Origin: Syntrophomonas sp. UBA4922
Lineage (GTDB): Bacteria; Bacillota; Syntrophomonadia; Syntrophomonadales; Syntrophomonadaceae
Reading direction: 5' to 3'
NCBI GenBank assembly: GCA_002398825.1
Contig: DHBS01000005.1
Coordinates: forward strand, 21,034 to 81,490
DNA length: 60,457 bases
Shown: one piece after another, positions 7,319 to 15,658 of the stretch
How positions within the stretch are numbered: the stretch's first letter is position 1
How the letters are laid out: each line of letters opens with the position of its first letter
Translations under genes and position numbers: made by a program
Notes under the pieces: generated by a model
Database searches by the model: none
Seen by the model: only the letters and a program-made list of their open reading frames with translations
Told to the model about the DNA's origin: nothing

Positions 7319-9124
7319 CTAGGCCAGGCCCAATTCCTCCATTTTGCCCTCCTTGGGAACGCCGTTTTCATTCCATCCACGAAGTTCATAGTATTCCGGC
7401 AGCATTTTATCCAGTTGATGCACCTGTCCTTGGCGCGGTCCGCCTTTCATCGGCTCCTCCAGCAATCGTTTGGGCAGGCGGTCGTCTTTGCTGCTGAAAC
7501 CAGCCGCCAGGTTAAAAAGCCGTTCCATGTTCCAGATCCGTTCCCCCGCCAGTAAAAACTCTTCATCACTCATAGTGATTCCGGTGGCTGCCCTGATTTC
7601 CGAAGAGAGTTCGGAAAGTCCTATGGCAAAAGTGGTGAACAGACAGGTTCCGGATGAGTCGACCAGGGCGGTCAGATCCTGGAAAAGCTTCAAAAGAGCC
7701 GGCTTCCCTTCCGTGCTGGCCGGATCAGCCAGCTCAGGAATGCCCAGAATTTCCGGGGAGGTCAGATAGCCGCGCACATGGCAGCCGCCCCGGTTGGAGG
7801 TTGCATAATTCAGCCCGATGCCCTGCTGGCCGCGAGGATCATAAGCGGGGAGCTCCTGTTTCTTCACCGTCATTGAGTATTCCGGATGACCGTATTGATC
7901 CGCCAGGCGGTACGAACCTTCTGCCAATTGATCGCCAAATCCTTCCCGAAATGCGGTTTTCTTGACCATTTCCACCAGCAGTTCGCCATCAGCCCAGTGC
8001 AGAGATTGCTCTACATCTCCTGTAGGTATAATCCCCTTCTGGTACATTTCCACCGCACAGGCCAGGGTGCTTCCCATAGTAATAGGGTCCAAGCCCAATT
8101 CGTTGCAGAGGAAATTAGCCTTGGAGACCGCCTCGAAATCGTCCAGGCCCAGATTAGCCCCGAAAGCCCAGGTTGCCTCATATTCCGGACCCTCTCCCCG
8201 GCTTTTGAATTTGCCCTGACTGATCTTGGTTACCCGCCCGCAGCCGATCGTGCAGCCGAAACAGCCTTTATTTTTTACCAGATATTTTTCCGCCTGATAC
8301 TCCCCGGATATTTTTTCCGCTCCCTCGAAAACGGCTGCCTCACTGTAGTTTTTAACCGGCAGGCCGCCATTTTCATTCAGAATATTTATCAATATATTGG
8401 TGCCATAAGCTGTGAGTCCCTCACTGGTAACCGGATGGGCCGCCAGTTTCTTACGGGCATCGACAGCCGCCTCCATGAAATCATTGACACTTGCGACTTT
8501 TACTCCGCCGGTTCCCCGCACTGCAACTGCCTTAAGGTTTTTTGATCCCATCACCGCACCAACCCCGGAGCGTCCCGCTGCCCGGTGATATTCATTCATT
8601 ATGCAGGCAAACTTAACCTGGTTTTCACCGGCCGGTCCTATACAGGCTACCTTGGTTTCTTCATCGGTGCTTGCTTTAATCAGGTCGGTGGTTTCAAAAA
8701 CATCTTTTCCCCATAATTCGGACGCATCACGTATTTCAACCTGGTCATTATATACCCAGAGATAGACCGGTTTTGCGGCGCGGCCTTCAATAATAATTCC
8801 GTCAAAGCCGGCAAATTTCAGCTCCGGTCCAAAGTTTCCTCCGGAATTGGAGGCGGCAATGGTGCCGTTTAAAACCCCTTTGGTAACCACATTGAACCGT
8901 CCTCCACAGGGAGCGAAAGTTCCGGTTAAAGGACCACTCATGAATATTACTTTATTTTCCGGACTTAAAGGATCTACATTGGGATCGACTTCTTTTACAA
9001 AAAGCCTGGTTCCCAATCCCCGAGCGCCAATATAGTTGCGCAAATCGTCGCGATCCAAAGCTTCCTGGCTGATGGTTCCACGAGTTAAATCAATTCTTAA
9101 GATTTTCCCCATCCATCCAAACAT
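7319..9124 (-). CDS. aor: Tungsten-type aldehyde:ferredoxin oxidoreductase, large subunit
   Basis: The 601-residue enzyme of the AOR family oxidises aldehydes to carboxylates (or the reverse) at a tungsten bis-pyranopterin. Cys residues at 288, 291, 295 (CFGCTIGC) and 494 (SSGTCLF) form the expected [4Fe-4S] ligand set. The spacing and numbers equal those I recall for the Pyrococcus furiosus enzyme. The family signatures GPLTGT and the AASNSGG/ELKFAGFDG region are present. It starts at ATG 9124 after GAGGAGG. Directly upstream is a four-cluster ferredoxin subunit and downstream are NuoE-, F- and G-like genes, so it probably works in a soluble NAD(H)-linked complex rather than alone. Tungsten versus molybdenum is inferred from the family. 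Confidence 0.95.
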   Translation of the reverse strand: MFGWMGKILRIDLTRGTISQEALDRDDLRNYIGARGLGTRLFVKEVDPNVDPLSPENKVIFMSGPLTGTFAPCGGRFNVVTKGVLNGTIAASNSGGNFGPELKFAGFDGIIIEGRAAKPVYLWVYNDQVEIRDASELWGKDVFETTDLIKASTDEETKVACIGPAGENQVKFACIMNEYHRAAGRSGVGAVMGSKNLKAVAVRGTGGVKVASVNDFMEAAVDARKKLAAHPVTSEGLTAYGTNILINILNENGGLPVKNYSEAAVFEGAEKISGEYQAEKYLVKNKGCFGCTIGCGRVTKISQGKFKSRGEGPEYEATWAFGANLGLDDFEAVSKANFLCNELGLDPITMGSTLACAVEMYQKGIIPTGDVEQSLHWADGELLVEMVKKTAFREGFGDQLAEGSYRLADQYGHPEYSMTVKKQELPAYDPRGQQGIGLNYATSNRGGCHVRGYLTSPEILGIPELADPASTEGKPALLKLFQDLTALVDSSGTCLFTTFAIGLSELSSEIRAATGITMSDEEFLLAGERIWNMERLFNLAAGFSSKDDRLPKRLLEEPMKGGPRQGQVHQLDKMLPEYYELRGWNENGVPKEGKMEELGLA

Positions 9125-9126
9125 AG

Positions 9127-9606
9127 CTAAATCACCTCCTCGAATGCGGTCTTAAATTTTTCGGCGTAGCTCTTGCGTTTCGCCAGGGTAGCTTGTAGAG
9201 GGTCTTGATAACTAATGGCCCCGGATGGGCAGTATTTGATGCATTGAGGGTCCCCGCCGCAAAGATCGCATTTTAGGATCATGTCTTTGCCCGGATCATA
9301 GGTAGCAGCGCCAAAGGGACAGGCGATTGTACACATCTTGCACCGCAGGCACTTATCCTGCGAGACCAGCAAAGCTGCTGAATGTTCATCCCGCTGGATG
9401 GCGCCCACCGGGCAAACCTGCATACATGCCGCCACACTGCACTGCTGGCACACCATGGGAGCAGACAGCCCTACTTTTTCATAACTGAAGACGGTAATTC
9501 TGGAGCGTAATGGATTAAACTCCTGCGCGTGGACAAAAGAACAAATCATTTCGCATGTTCGACATCCGGTGCATGTTTCTGGTTGAACAATTAGATTCTT
9601 CTCCAT
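9127..9606 (-). CDS. Four-cluster [4Fe-4S] ferredoxin subunit of the AOR complex
   Basis: The 159-residue polyferredoxin has 16 Cys in four motifs: CTGCRTCEMIC, CQQCSVAACMQVCP, CLRCKMCTIACP and CDLCGGDPQCIKYCP. This is the DmsB/AorA-like small subunit that wires an AOR to its partner. It is first in the operon and ends 2 bases before aor. ATG 9606 is the first possible in-frame start because TGA and TAG lie just upstream. Its ribosome site is unusually distant and separated by a hairpin (see 9612-9651). Confidence 0.93.
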   Translation of the reverse strand: MEKNLIVQPETCTGCRTCEMICSFVHAQEFNPLRSRITVFSYEKVGLSAPMVCQQCSVAACMQVCPVGAIQRDEHSAALLVSQDKCLRCKMCTIACPFGAATYDPGKDMILKCDLCGGDPQCIKYCPSGAISYQDPLQATLAKRKSYAEKFKTAFEEVI

Positions 9607-9611
9607 CTTGG

Positions 9612-9651
9612 CCTGGCTCTATCAAGTAAAGCCAGGGATTCACCTCCTTTT
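9612..9651 (-). promoter_or_regulatory. Distant Shine-Dalgarno bridged to its start by a hairpin
   Basis: A near-perfect AAAAGGAGGTG (9641-9651) lies 36 bases before ATG 9606, much too far for direct use. Between them CCTGGCT (9630-9636) pairs with AGCCAGG (9612-9618) around an 11-base loop. Folding this hairpin would shorten the effective spacing to about 11 bases. No other good ribosome site lies near the ATG. Confidence 0.5.
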
Positions 9652-9673
9652 CCCAATCTCTAAAAACCTTTAA

Positions 9674-9689
9674 AGCAATATTCATGCCA
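9674..9689 (-). promoter_or_regulatory. Sigma-54 (-24/-12) promoter of the AOR operon
   Basis: The minus strand reads TGGCATGAATATTGCT, matching the sigma-54 consensus TGGCACG-N4-TTGCW at every conserved position except C to T in the -24 box. The GG and GC are correctly spaced. The predicted start of transcription is near 9660, about 55 bases before the first gene. A sigma-54 activator gene lies immediately upstream. Confidence 0.85.
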
Positions 9690-9811
9690 TACCTGCAGGC
9701 TTTCAAATATTAATTCTTAAAGCTGAATATTTGGTTTTTTGCTTTTCATTGCCGGCTCCAGGGAATAAATTCCGCTTAATTTTTTCTTTTCAATTACGGT
9801 ATGGGCAAAAA

Positions 9812-9849
9812 AATATTGTACCGACACTGTTCATTATCGGTACAATATT
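9812..9849. promoter_or_regulatory. Perfect 13-bp inverted repeat, likely activator (UAS) site
   Basis: AATATTGTACCGA (9812-9824) and TCGGTACAATATT (9837-9849) are exact inverted copies around a 12-base spacer, centred about 150 bases upstream of the sigma-54 promoter, the usual place for a bacterial enhancer-binding protein. Confidence 0.75.
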
Positions 9850-9900
9850 GTGACATCACAGTTACACTTGTTTAACATCTATGTTTAATAATTATCAGAA

Positions 9901-11907
9901 TCAAAGTTGGATGTTGTACTCCCTTATTTTTCGGTACAATGTATTCCTTGAAATCCCCATATGCCGGGCTACCATGGTTATATTGCCTCCATACTGGCCA
10001 AGCAGTTCCACAATCTCCTGTTCTTCCGCCGCGGCCCGGAGCTGCTTTCGGCGCTTTCTTTCTAAACCTACACTGGCAATAGTTCCAGGATTGACCTGCT
10101 CTCTATCCTGAAGGCTTATAATCGTTTCTTCCCGCACCTCACTGGGCAGGTCTCTGTAAGACAGCCGTTTATCACGGGCAACACAGAGCATTCTTTCCAC
10201 CACATTTTGGAGTTCTCGAGCATTGCCCGGCCAATCATAGCGGGTTAGAGCTTCTACAATCTTCGGCTCATAATAGTCAATTTCGATCGCCAAACGCCGA
10301 CTTATTTCATCGAGGAAGTATTCGAAAAGCTGGGGAATGTCTTCCCGGTGATCGCGCAGGGGCGGCAGTTTAATGGTTATTACATTCAGACGGTAAAAAA
10401 GGTCCTCACGAAAGTTCTTTTTTTCTACCGCTTCGCGCAAGTTTTTATTGGTAGCGCAAATAATGCGGACATCAACCGGGATAATCTTATCGTCTCCGAT
10501 ACGGACAATCTTCTTCTCCTGAATAGCCCTCAGTAGAGCTCCCTGTTTTCCCTGCGTCATATCACCGATTTCGTCAAGAAACAGAGTCCCTCCGGTGGCC
10601 AGTTCAAATTTCCCCGGCCGCCCGCCGCGGTAGGCGCCTGTGAAAGCACCTTCAACATAACCAAACAGCTCGCTGCCCATCAACTCTCTGGGTATAGCAG
10701 CGCAATTGAGAGCCACAAACGGCCCGTTCCGCCTTCGACTGGCATTGTGGATAGCCTGGGCAAAAACTTCTTTGCCGGTCCCGCTTTCCCCTTCGAGAAG
10801 AATGTTGCTGTCGTTTTCGGCAGCCAGGGCGGCTATGCGAATAGCCTCCTGCAAATGCTGGCTGTTTCCAATGATGTCTGTGAATTGAAACCGGGCTTCG
10901 GAGCCGGCAAAACGATTGACCAGTTTTTTAATTTTATTTATGGGATTTATTATGATTACGCCACCCAAATACCGGCCTTGATGATCTTTTAAGGCCTCAC
11001 CTGAAATGAGGCAATGAAGGTGGTTTTTATCTGATTGGTCCATTACTTCGATGTTTGAGAAAGGTTTCCCGGAATTCAGGATTTCCTTGATTTTAGGGAT
11101 GTTTTTAAGCACCTCTTCGATATGAAACCCGTTAACTTTGTTTTTAGACTTGTTCAAAATACGTTCTGCAGACGGATTGATCTGTTCAACAATGCCATCG
11201 GAATTTAATACCATAACCCCGTCTGACATAGTATGAAAAACGCTATTAATGCGGTTATTAACCAGAGTAAGCTCTTGATTTTTCTTCTGTACCCTCAATT
11301 GTTCCTCTATCGCTTTAACAGCTGCCACAACCATCCCCAAGGTGTGTTTGTTGCTGGCCTGGGAGGGGCCCGACATTTGCAGAGCACCTATAACCTGTCC
11401 GTCGTCACCTGTAATGGGAGCAGCCGAACAAGTCCAGTTGTGAATATTCTGGCAGTAATGCTCTTCGCCAGATATCTGCACCGGCTTTTCCAATACCAGA
11501 GCGGTTCCGATTCCGTTGGTGCCGGCACTTTCTTCACACCAGTTGCTGCCGGGAATAAGACTGATCTCCATAGCCTTTTTATTAATTACAGGATCCCCCA
11601 ACGTTTCTAGAATCTTACCGGTTTCATCGGACAATATGACTGCAAAACCGGATCCGGCCACAAAGTTATAGATGTTTTCCATAAAGGGCCTGGCAATGGC
11701 GATCAAGGTGCTTTTTTGACCGCGCAAGTTTTTTAATTCGGTTTCGTCCATTATCGTAATACTTCCGCCGTTATAAGGATCGATCCCGGCTTGTCGACAG
11801 CGCTGCCACGATCCGGCAATGATCTCCGGTACTATATCCATGTCTATTACAGCCTTAGCAACGAAATGCTCCCAGGCCTTAGCGATTGTCTGGTTATTCT
11901 TACGCAT
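9901..11907 (-). CDS. Sigma-54-dependent enhancer-binding activator (AcoR-like)
   Basis: The 668-residue regulator has an N-terminal GAF-type sensor (about 70-210), a PAS domain (about 235-340), an AAA+ domain with Walker A GESGTGKE and the sigma-54 contact loop GAFTGA, and a C-terminal Fis-type helix-turn-helix (about 625-668). The architecture is that of AcoR-like activators, which sense small metabolites. It lies directly upstream of the AOR operon on the same strand, with a sigma-54 promoter and an inverted repeat between them, so the AOR operon is its most likely target. An aldehyde or related ligand is a guess. ATG 11907 follows GGGAGGAA. Confidence 0.95.
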   Translation of the reverse strand: MRKNNQTIAKAWEHFVAKAVIDMDIVPEIIAGSWQRCRQAGIDPYNGGSITIMDETELKNLRGQKSTLIAIARPFMENIYNFVAGSGFAVILSDETGKILETLGDPVINKKAMEISLIPGSNWCEESAGTNGIGTALVLEKPVQISGEEHYCQNIHNWTCSAAPITGDDGQVIGALQMSGPSQASNKHTLGMVVAAVKAIEEQLRVQKKNQELTLVNNRINSVFHTMSDGVMVLNSDGIVEQINPSAERILNKSKNKVNGFHIEEVLKNIPKIKEILNSGKPFSNIEVMDQSDKNHLHCLISGEALKDHQGRYLGGVIIINPINKIKKLVNRFAGSEARFQFTDIIGNSQHLQEAIRIAALAAENDSNILLEGESGTGKEVFAQAIHNASRRRNGPFVALNCAAIPRELMGSELFGYVEGAFTGAYRGGRPGKFELATGGTLFLDEIGDMTQGKQGALLRAIQEKKIVRIGDDKIIPVDVRIICATNKNLREAVEKKNFREDLFYRLNVITIKLPPLRDHREDIPQLFEYFLDEISRRLAIEIDYYEPKIVEALTRYDWPGNARELQNVVERMLCVARDKRLSYRDLPSEVREETIISLQDREQVNPGTIASVGLERKRRKQLRAAAEEQEIVELLGQYGGNITMVARHMGISRNTLYRKIREYNIQL
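9913..9940. promoter_or_regulatory. Second, degenerate copy of the UAS half-sites
   Basis: GTTGTACT (9913-9920) and GGTACAAT (9933-9940) repeat the core of the nearby inverted repeat with 12 bases between cores instead of 16. It lies inside the last codons of the activator gene. A weaker secondary activator site is plausible. Confidence 0.4.
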
Positions 11908-11976
11908 TACTGTTCCTCCCTACCGACAGCTTATGGCATGCATCATATTACAGTAAGCAATGATTGCCCATATAAT

Positions 11977-12005
11977 ATAATAATAAGATAAAATTAACGA
12001 AACAA
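11977..12005 (-). promoter_or_regulatory. Possible sigma-A promoter of the activator gene
   Basis: TTGTTT (12000-12005) and TATTAT (11977-11982) are spaced by 17 bases on the minus strand, about 70 bases before the activator's start codon. The region is very AT-rich, so chance matches are likely. Confidence 0.4.
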
Positions 12006-12119
12006 AATGTCAGATTTATCCGACTTTTAAAGATTTCTTCTCTTGGTAAGCGACTCCTTTTGGGTTAATGGTTTTTACATGGAGTGTGTGACACCTATTT
12101 CAGATGCAGGCTATTTTTT

Positions 12120-12524
12120 CTAAAAGTCGCTTATAAACTCTGCTGCTGTTACAATTTTTGGAGTTTCTACGCCCGATTCCAAAAAGTCTCTATCTCCTGT
12201 AATTAGGACATCCACCTTTGCCTTTAATGCCGCTCTGAGTATAGGGCGATCATTTACATCTCTGATCATGTTTTCCTTTTCATCCACTTCCTCTTGGCCG
12301 GGTGTGCTTACCACTTCAAAAAGCGCCCACGTAAAAAATCTTTCTATTAAAGGTATACTATCCGGAAATTTCCTATTAAAAACTCTTCTTACCTCATCAA
12401 CAATTTGATCACACAATATAATTTTATATGGTGATTGTGATGCTTTAGCATAAGCGGCAAATGGAGTTCCATTCGGATTGCGAATAGCGGAGATAATGAT
12501 ATTAGTATCAATCATTATCCTCAT
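12120..12524 (-). CDS. PIN-domain toxin-like ribonuclease
   Basis: The 134-residue protein has a PIN fold with the acidic active-site residues expected in IDTN (near the start), DEV, DVND and TGDRDF. Members of this group are usually RNases acting as toxins of toxin-antitoxin pairs. Its ATG overlaps the stop of the AbrB-type gene (ATGA, 12521-12524), so toxin follows antitoxin in one operon. It resembles the PIN proteins paired with AbrB-like antitoxins rather than classic short VapC. Confidence 0.88.
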   Translation of the reverse strand: MRIMIDTNIIISAIRNPNGTPFAAYAKASQSPYKIILCDQIVDEVRRVFNRKFPDSIPLIERFFTWALFEVVSTPGQEEVDEKENMIRDVNDRPILRAALKAKVDVLITGDRDFLESGVETPKIVTAAEFISDF

Positions 12525-12799
12525 CTACCTTCAATCTCCTGCCGTATTTCTTTAACCAAATCGTTTATATCATCGTCTGAATTAATTCCCACAGCTTCAA
12601 ATTTTCCTTGCATTTCTTTCTGAAGCGTTTTCATTGCATAAAGAGCGGAGTTCATAACAATAGCATAATCACCCTGGCAAATGAAAGTCACCCTTTCACC
12701 TTCGGACAACTTAAGCATGTCGCGTATATCCTTGGGAATCGTTACCTGCCCCTTGGCCATGATTTTTGCATTATCTACAATTGGTCGGTTTATTGCCAT
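12521..12799 (-). CDS. AbrB/SpoVT-type antitoxin
   Basis: The 92-residue protein carries a swapped-hairpin AbrB DNA-binding domain (KGQVTIPKDIRDML, about residues 15-40) and a C-terminal tail suited to binding the toxin. I chose ATG 12799, with AAGGAGG 7 bases upstream, over a TTG six bases earlier. It should repress its own promoter. Repeated AGTAGG motifs lie just upstream (around 12826-12845) but I could not define an operator. Confidence 0.88.
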   Translation of the reverse strand: MAINRPIVDNAKIMAKGQVTIPKDIRDMLKLSEGERVTFICQGDYAIVMNSALYAMKTLQKEMQGKFEAVGINSDDDINDLVKEIRQEIEGR

Positions 12800-12805
12800 T
12801 TTCAA

Positions 12806-13225
12806 ACCTCCTTGCCATGCAGGAAATTCCTACTTTCCCTACTTGCTAGTATATATCAATTACTTAATATTTAACACTACCTCAAGCGAGTACTTCTGCC
12901 TGATTTTGAAGATTCATGATCTACGGTTCCAAAGAACTTTTGAGTTGGAAGTGCGGCTCGAATATCATACTGCTATATAAAGGGAAGGTTGACGTGTTTG
13001 CACCAGAGGTAGCTACGGGTCAGCAAAACCACATCCCGTGCCTTTCTAAACTTCCCCGGCCTCATATCACCATGAATACAGCAAAACATCCGTCCACCCA
13101 GCTTACTTAAGGGCTTTACGGCCTTTTGATTTCCCAGGCCGATTGCGCATCTAAATCGAGCTAAACTTCTTGATTTGAATTATCCTTCCTTGATATATTC
13201 CGCACCGATTTGCCTGTCTTTGATG
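12806..13225. other. Non-coding stretch, possible gene debris
   Basis: This stretch of about 420 bases has no gene with a ribosome site. On the minus strand around 12980-13160 there are open stretches (for example one reading GDMRPGKFRKARDVV) with no start or recognised family, which could be the remains of a lost gene. Nothing else is visible. Confidence 0.3.
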
Positions 13226-13280
13226 AAAAAGGGCGCGTCACTCAACGTTTTTAAATTAACGTTTTGCGACACGCCCTTTG
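13226..13280 (-). terminator. Second terminator downstream of tRNA-Pro
   Basis: AAAGGGCG...GTC (13228-13239) and GAC...CGCCCTTT (13268-13279) form an interrupted long stem, ending on the minus strand in CCCTTTTTC. It follows another terminator, giving a tandem arrangement. Confidence 0.6.
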
Positions 13281-13297
13281 CAAACCTATATTCATTT

Positions 13298-13337
13298 AAA
13301 AATAAACATTTTATCTCTAAAACAAGAGATAAAATGT
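13298..13337 (-). terminator. Terminator immediately after tRNA-Pro
   Basis: A perfect 12-bp stem (ACATTTTATCTC, 13306-13317, with 13326-13337) and 8-base loop are followed on the minus strand by TTTATTTTT. It begins 12 bases past the tRNA CCA end. Confidence 0.85.
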
Positions 13338-13348
13338 AGCTTTTAAGA

Positions 13349-13426
13349 TGGTCGGAGTGACTGGATTTGAACCAGCGGCCTCTACGTCCCCAACGTAGCG
13401 CTCATACCAAACTGAGCTACACCCCG
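13349..13426 (-). tRNA. tRNA-Pro (anticodon GGG), CCA encoded
   Basis: The minus strand folds as a cloverleaf: acceptor CGGGGTG/CACTCCG with discriminator A, D arm GCTC/GAGC, anticodon stem CTACG/CGTAG around loop TTGGGGA (anticodon GGG, 13389-13391), and T arm CTGG-TTCAAAT-CCAG. The genome encodes CCA (13349-13351). It lies 58 bases after lysC. A weak TTGACT/TATAAA pair with short spacing sits in that gap, so it may have its own promoter or be read from lysC. Confidence 0.97.
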
Positions 13427-13484
13427 ACGCAAAAATCATTTTATAACAGATAACTGTATAAGTCAAGCTGAACCCGAAGCAAGC

Positions 13485-14717
13485 CTATTCACAGCCCCCA
13501 TTGCCGTTGCCCAAATCATATTTGGCGTGCAAGGCCTGCACCGCTTTGGCTATCAGGGCTTCGTCAATCAAACAGGAGACCTTGATCTCCGAAGTGCTTA
13601 TCATATGTATATTGATCTGCTCTTCAGCCAGGGCTTCAAACATGCGGGCCGCCACCCCGGGGTTGCTCTTCATTCCGGCGCCAATCACCGATACCTTGGC
13701 CACATCGGCGTCATAGGATAAACCGGAAGCCCCCAATTCCCTCACCACATCCTCCACTACCGGCAGGGCTTTGTGAAGATCAGGTTTTTCGATAGTAAAA
13801 GCTATGTCATTGCGGTTTTCCCTCATGGCGCTCTGAATTACCATATCGACATTGATCCCTTCTCCGGCCAGTTTATTGAACAGCAGACTGGCTACCCCGG
13901 GCCGGTCCGGAACGTCAAAAATAGCAATCCGGGCTACGTTGATGTCGTGGGCTATCCCGCTGACGATTCTCTGTTTTTCCATGCTGTTTCCCTCCGTGAT
14001 AATGGTTCCCGGGTCGTTTTTGAAACTGTTGCGGACTTCCACATCCACATGGTACTGCATGGCGCATTCCACCGCCCGGGGCTGCATGACCACCGCGCCC
14101 AGGCTGGCCAGTTCCAGCATCTCCTCGTAGCTTACCGCGGGCATTTTATGCGCTTCAGGCACCAGGCGGGGATCAGCAGTGAAAACCCCGTCAACATCGG
14201 TAAATATTATGCAGCGATCAGCCAGGAGGCTGGCTGCCAGGGCTACAGCAGTGGTATCCGAACCACCCCGCCCCAGTGTGGTAATATCGCCCTGCGGTGA
14301 AAGGCCTTGGAACCCGGCGATAACCACTACGTTTTCCTGTTCCAGTTCCTGCAGGATGCGCTCGTTGGCAATGCTTATAATTCTGGCCTTGCTGTGGGTG
14401 CCGTCACTGCGTATGCCGGCCTGCCAGCCGGTCAATGAAATAGCCGGAGTGCCCATGCTATTCAAGCTCATAGCCAGCAATGCCGCTGATTGCTGTTCAC
14501 CGGTTGCCAGCAGCATGTCCATCTCACGGTGCCATTGTTGATCACCTGTGGCGCAGGCCAGGTCAATCAGATCATCAGTGGTGTCTCCCATTGCAGATAC
14601 AACTACCACCACCTGATTGCCCTCAGTGCGCATAGCTGCCACCCTTTCAGCAATGTTTCTAATCTTTTCAATCGAGGCTACCGAGCTTCCCCCGAATTTA
14701 ACAACCAACAAGCCCAA
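13485..14717 (-). CDS. lysC: Aspartate kinase
   Basis: The 410-residue enzyme phosphorylates aspartate, the first step to lysine, threonine and methionine. The N-terminal kinase domain shows VVKFGGSSV and TLGRGGSDT, and two C-terminal ACT domains provide feedback control (for example VPDRPGVASLLF). I chose TTG 14717, with GGGAG 8 bases upstream and the usual GLLVVKFGG start; a GTG at 14726 overlaps that ribosome site. It is last in a pheB-hom-thrB-lysC cluster. Confidence 0.95.
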   Translation of the reverse strand: MGLLVVKFGGSSVASIEKIRNIAERVAAMRTEGNQVVVVVSAMGDTTDDLIDLACATGDQQWHREMDMLLATGEQQSAALLAMSLNSMGTPAISLTGWQAGIRSDGTHSKARIISIANERILQELEQENVVVIAGFQGLSPQGDITTLGRGGSDTTAVALAASLLADRCIIFTDVDGVFTADPRLVPEAHKMPAVSYEEMLELASLGAVVMQPRAVECAMQYHVDVEVRNSFKNDPGTIITEGNSMEKQRIVSGIAHDINVARIAIFDVPDRPGVASLLFNKLAGEGINVDMVIQSAMRENRNDIAFTIEKPDLHKALPVVEDVVRELGASGLSYDADVAKVSVIGAGMKSNPGVAARMFEALAEEQINIHMISTSEIKVSCLIDEALIAKAVQALHAKYDLGNGNGGCE

Positions 14718-14768
14718 ATCTCTCACTCCCTAAATACGTGCAAATTTATCCAACATTTTTTAGACGTT

Positions 14769-15653
14769 TTAAATATGATCAATAATTTGTATCCCTTGAT
14801 AATCTATGTTCAGATAAAGACAGCGACTCGGGCAACCGGCTGCTCTAAAGGCCTCTTGCATGCCGGCTCCGATATATTCCATATTTTCAGCAGCCAGGGC
14901 CAAAACCGAAGGGCCGGCGCCGCTTAAGGCCGCCCCCAGAGCGCCTCTTTCCAGGGCAATCTGTATAACCTCTTTAAGTCCCGGGATGAGCCTTTGGCGC
15001 GAGGATTGGACAATGTCATCATCCATTGCCAGACTCAGGTGCCGGTAATCACCGTTAGCCAGGCTCTGCACCACGAAACAGGCCTGCTGCAGATGACGCA
15101 CGCAGTCCCTCCAGGGCACCTCCCGGGGCAGAACCGCCCGGGCTTCCCGGGTGGGCACAATAAAGTCGGGTACCGCAATGATAACCCTGATATCATCATG
15201 CAAGGCCACCTTCTGGTAATACACCTGATGGTCTAAGACCATGGCGGTGGTTAACCCTCCCGCTACAGCCGGAACTATATTGTCAGCATGACCTTCCAGG
15301 GCCAGCGCCCAGGCGAGCAGCTGCTGCTCTGAAAAGGGGTTGCCTGACAGGTAATTGGCCAGATACATCCCCGCGATAATGACTGCCGCGCTGCTTCCCA
15401 ACCCCTTCCCCGCCGGGATCTGGCTGTCAATCTCCAGTTCCAATCGGGGCATAGGGAAGCCGGCTTGGGTAAACACAGCTTCCATGGCCTGGTGGAGCAG
15501 GTCGCCGGAGCTGGTTGGGTTTTCATCGCTGTGCCGTACTTTTCCTTTATGGTCATAAGCGGTAACAGATAAGTAAAGCTGCAGGGCCAATCCCAGCGTA
15601 TCGAATCCAGTTCCCAGATTGGCACTGCTGGCCGGGACTCGAACTGTGACCAT
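14769..15653 (-). CDS. thrB: Homoserine kinase
   Basis: The 294-residue GHMP kinase phosphorylates homoserine for threonine synthesis. It has the N-terminal VRVPASSANLGTGFD motif and the ATP-binding IPAGKGLGSSAA motif (about residues 83-94), plus a C-terminal GAALSGAGPS. It starts 5 bases after hom with GGAGG upstream. Length is normal for the family. Confidence 0.96.
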   Translation of the reverse strand: MVTVRVPASSANLGTGFDTLGLALQLYLSVTAYDHKGKVRHSDENPTSSGDLLHQAMEAVFTQAGFPMPRLELEIDSQIPAGKGLGSSAAVIIAGMYLANYLSGNPFSEQQLLAWALALEGHADNIVPAVAGGLTTAMVLDHQVYYQKVALHDDIRVIIAVPDFIVPTREARAVLPREVPWRDCVRHLQQACFVVQSLANGDYRHLSLAMDDDIVQSSRQRLIPGLKEVIQIALERGALGAALSGAGPSVLALAAENMEYIGAGMQEAFRAAGCPSRCLYLNIDYQGIQIIDHI

Positions 15654-15658
15654 CCGGG

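Noticed and set aside
9515..9706. Minus-strand 63-codon frame that could use the strong ribosome site at 9641-9651
   Set aside because: A GTG inside this site would be too close to it, the product overlaps the ferredoxin gene in another frame and looks random.
12916..13110. Short open frames on both strands suggesting a transposase remnant
   Set aside because: No family, start, ribosome site or terminal repeats could be seen.
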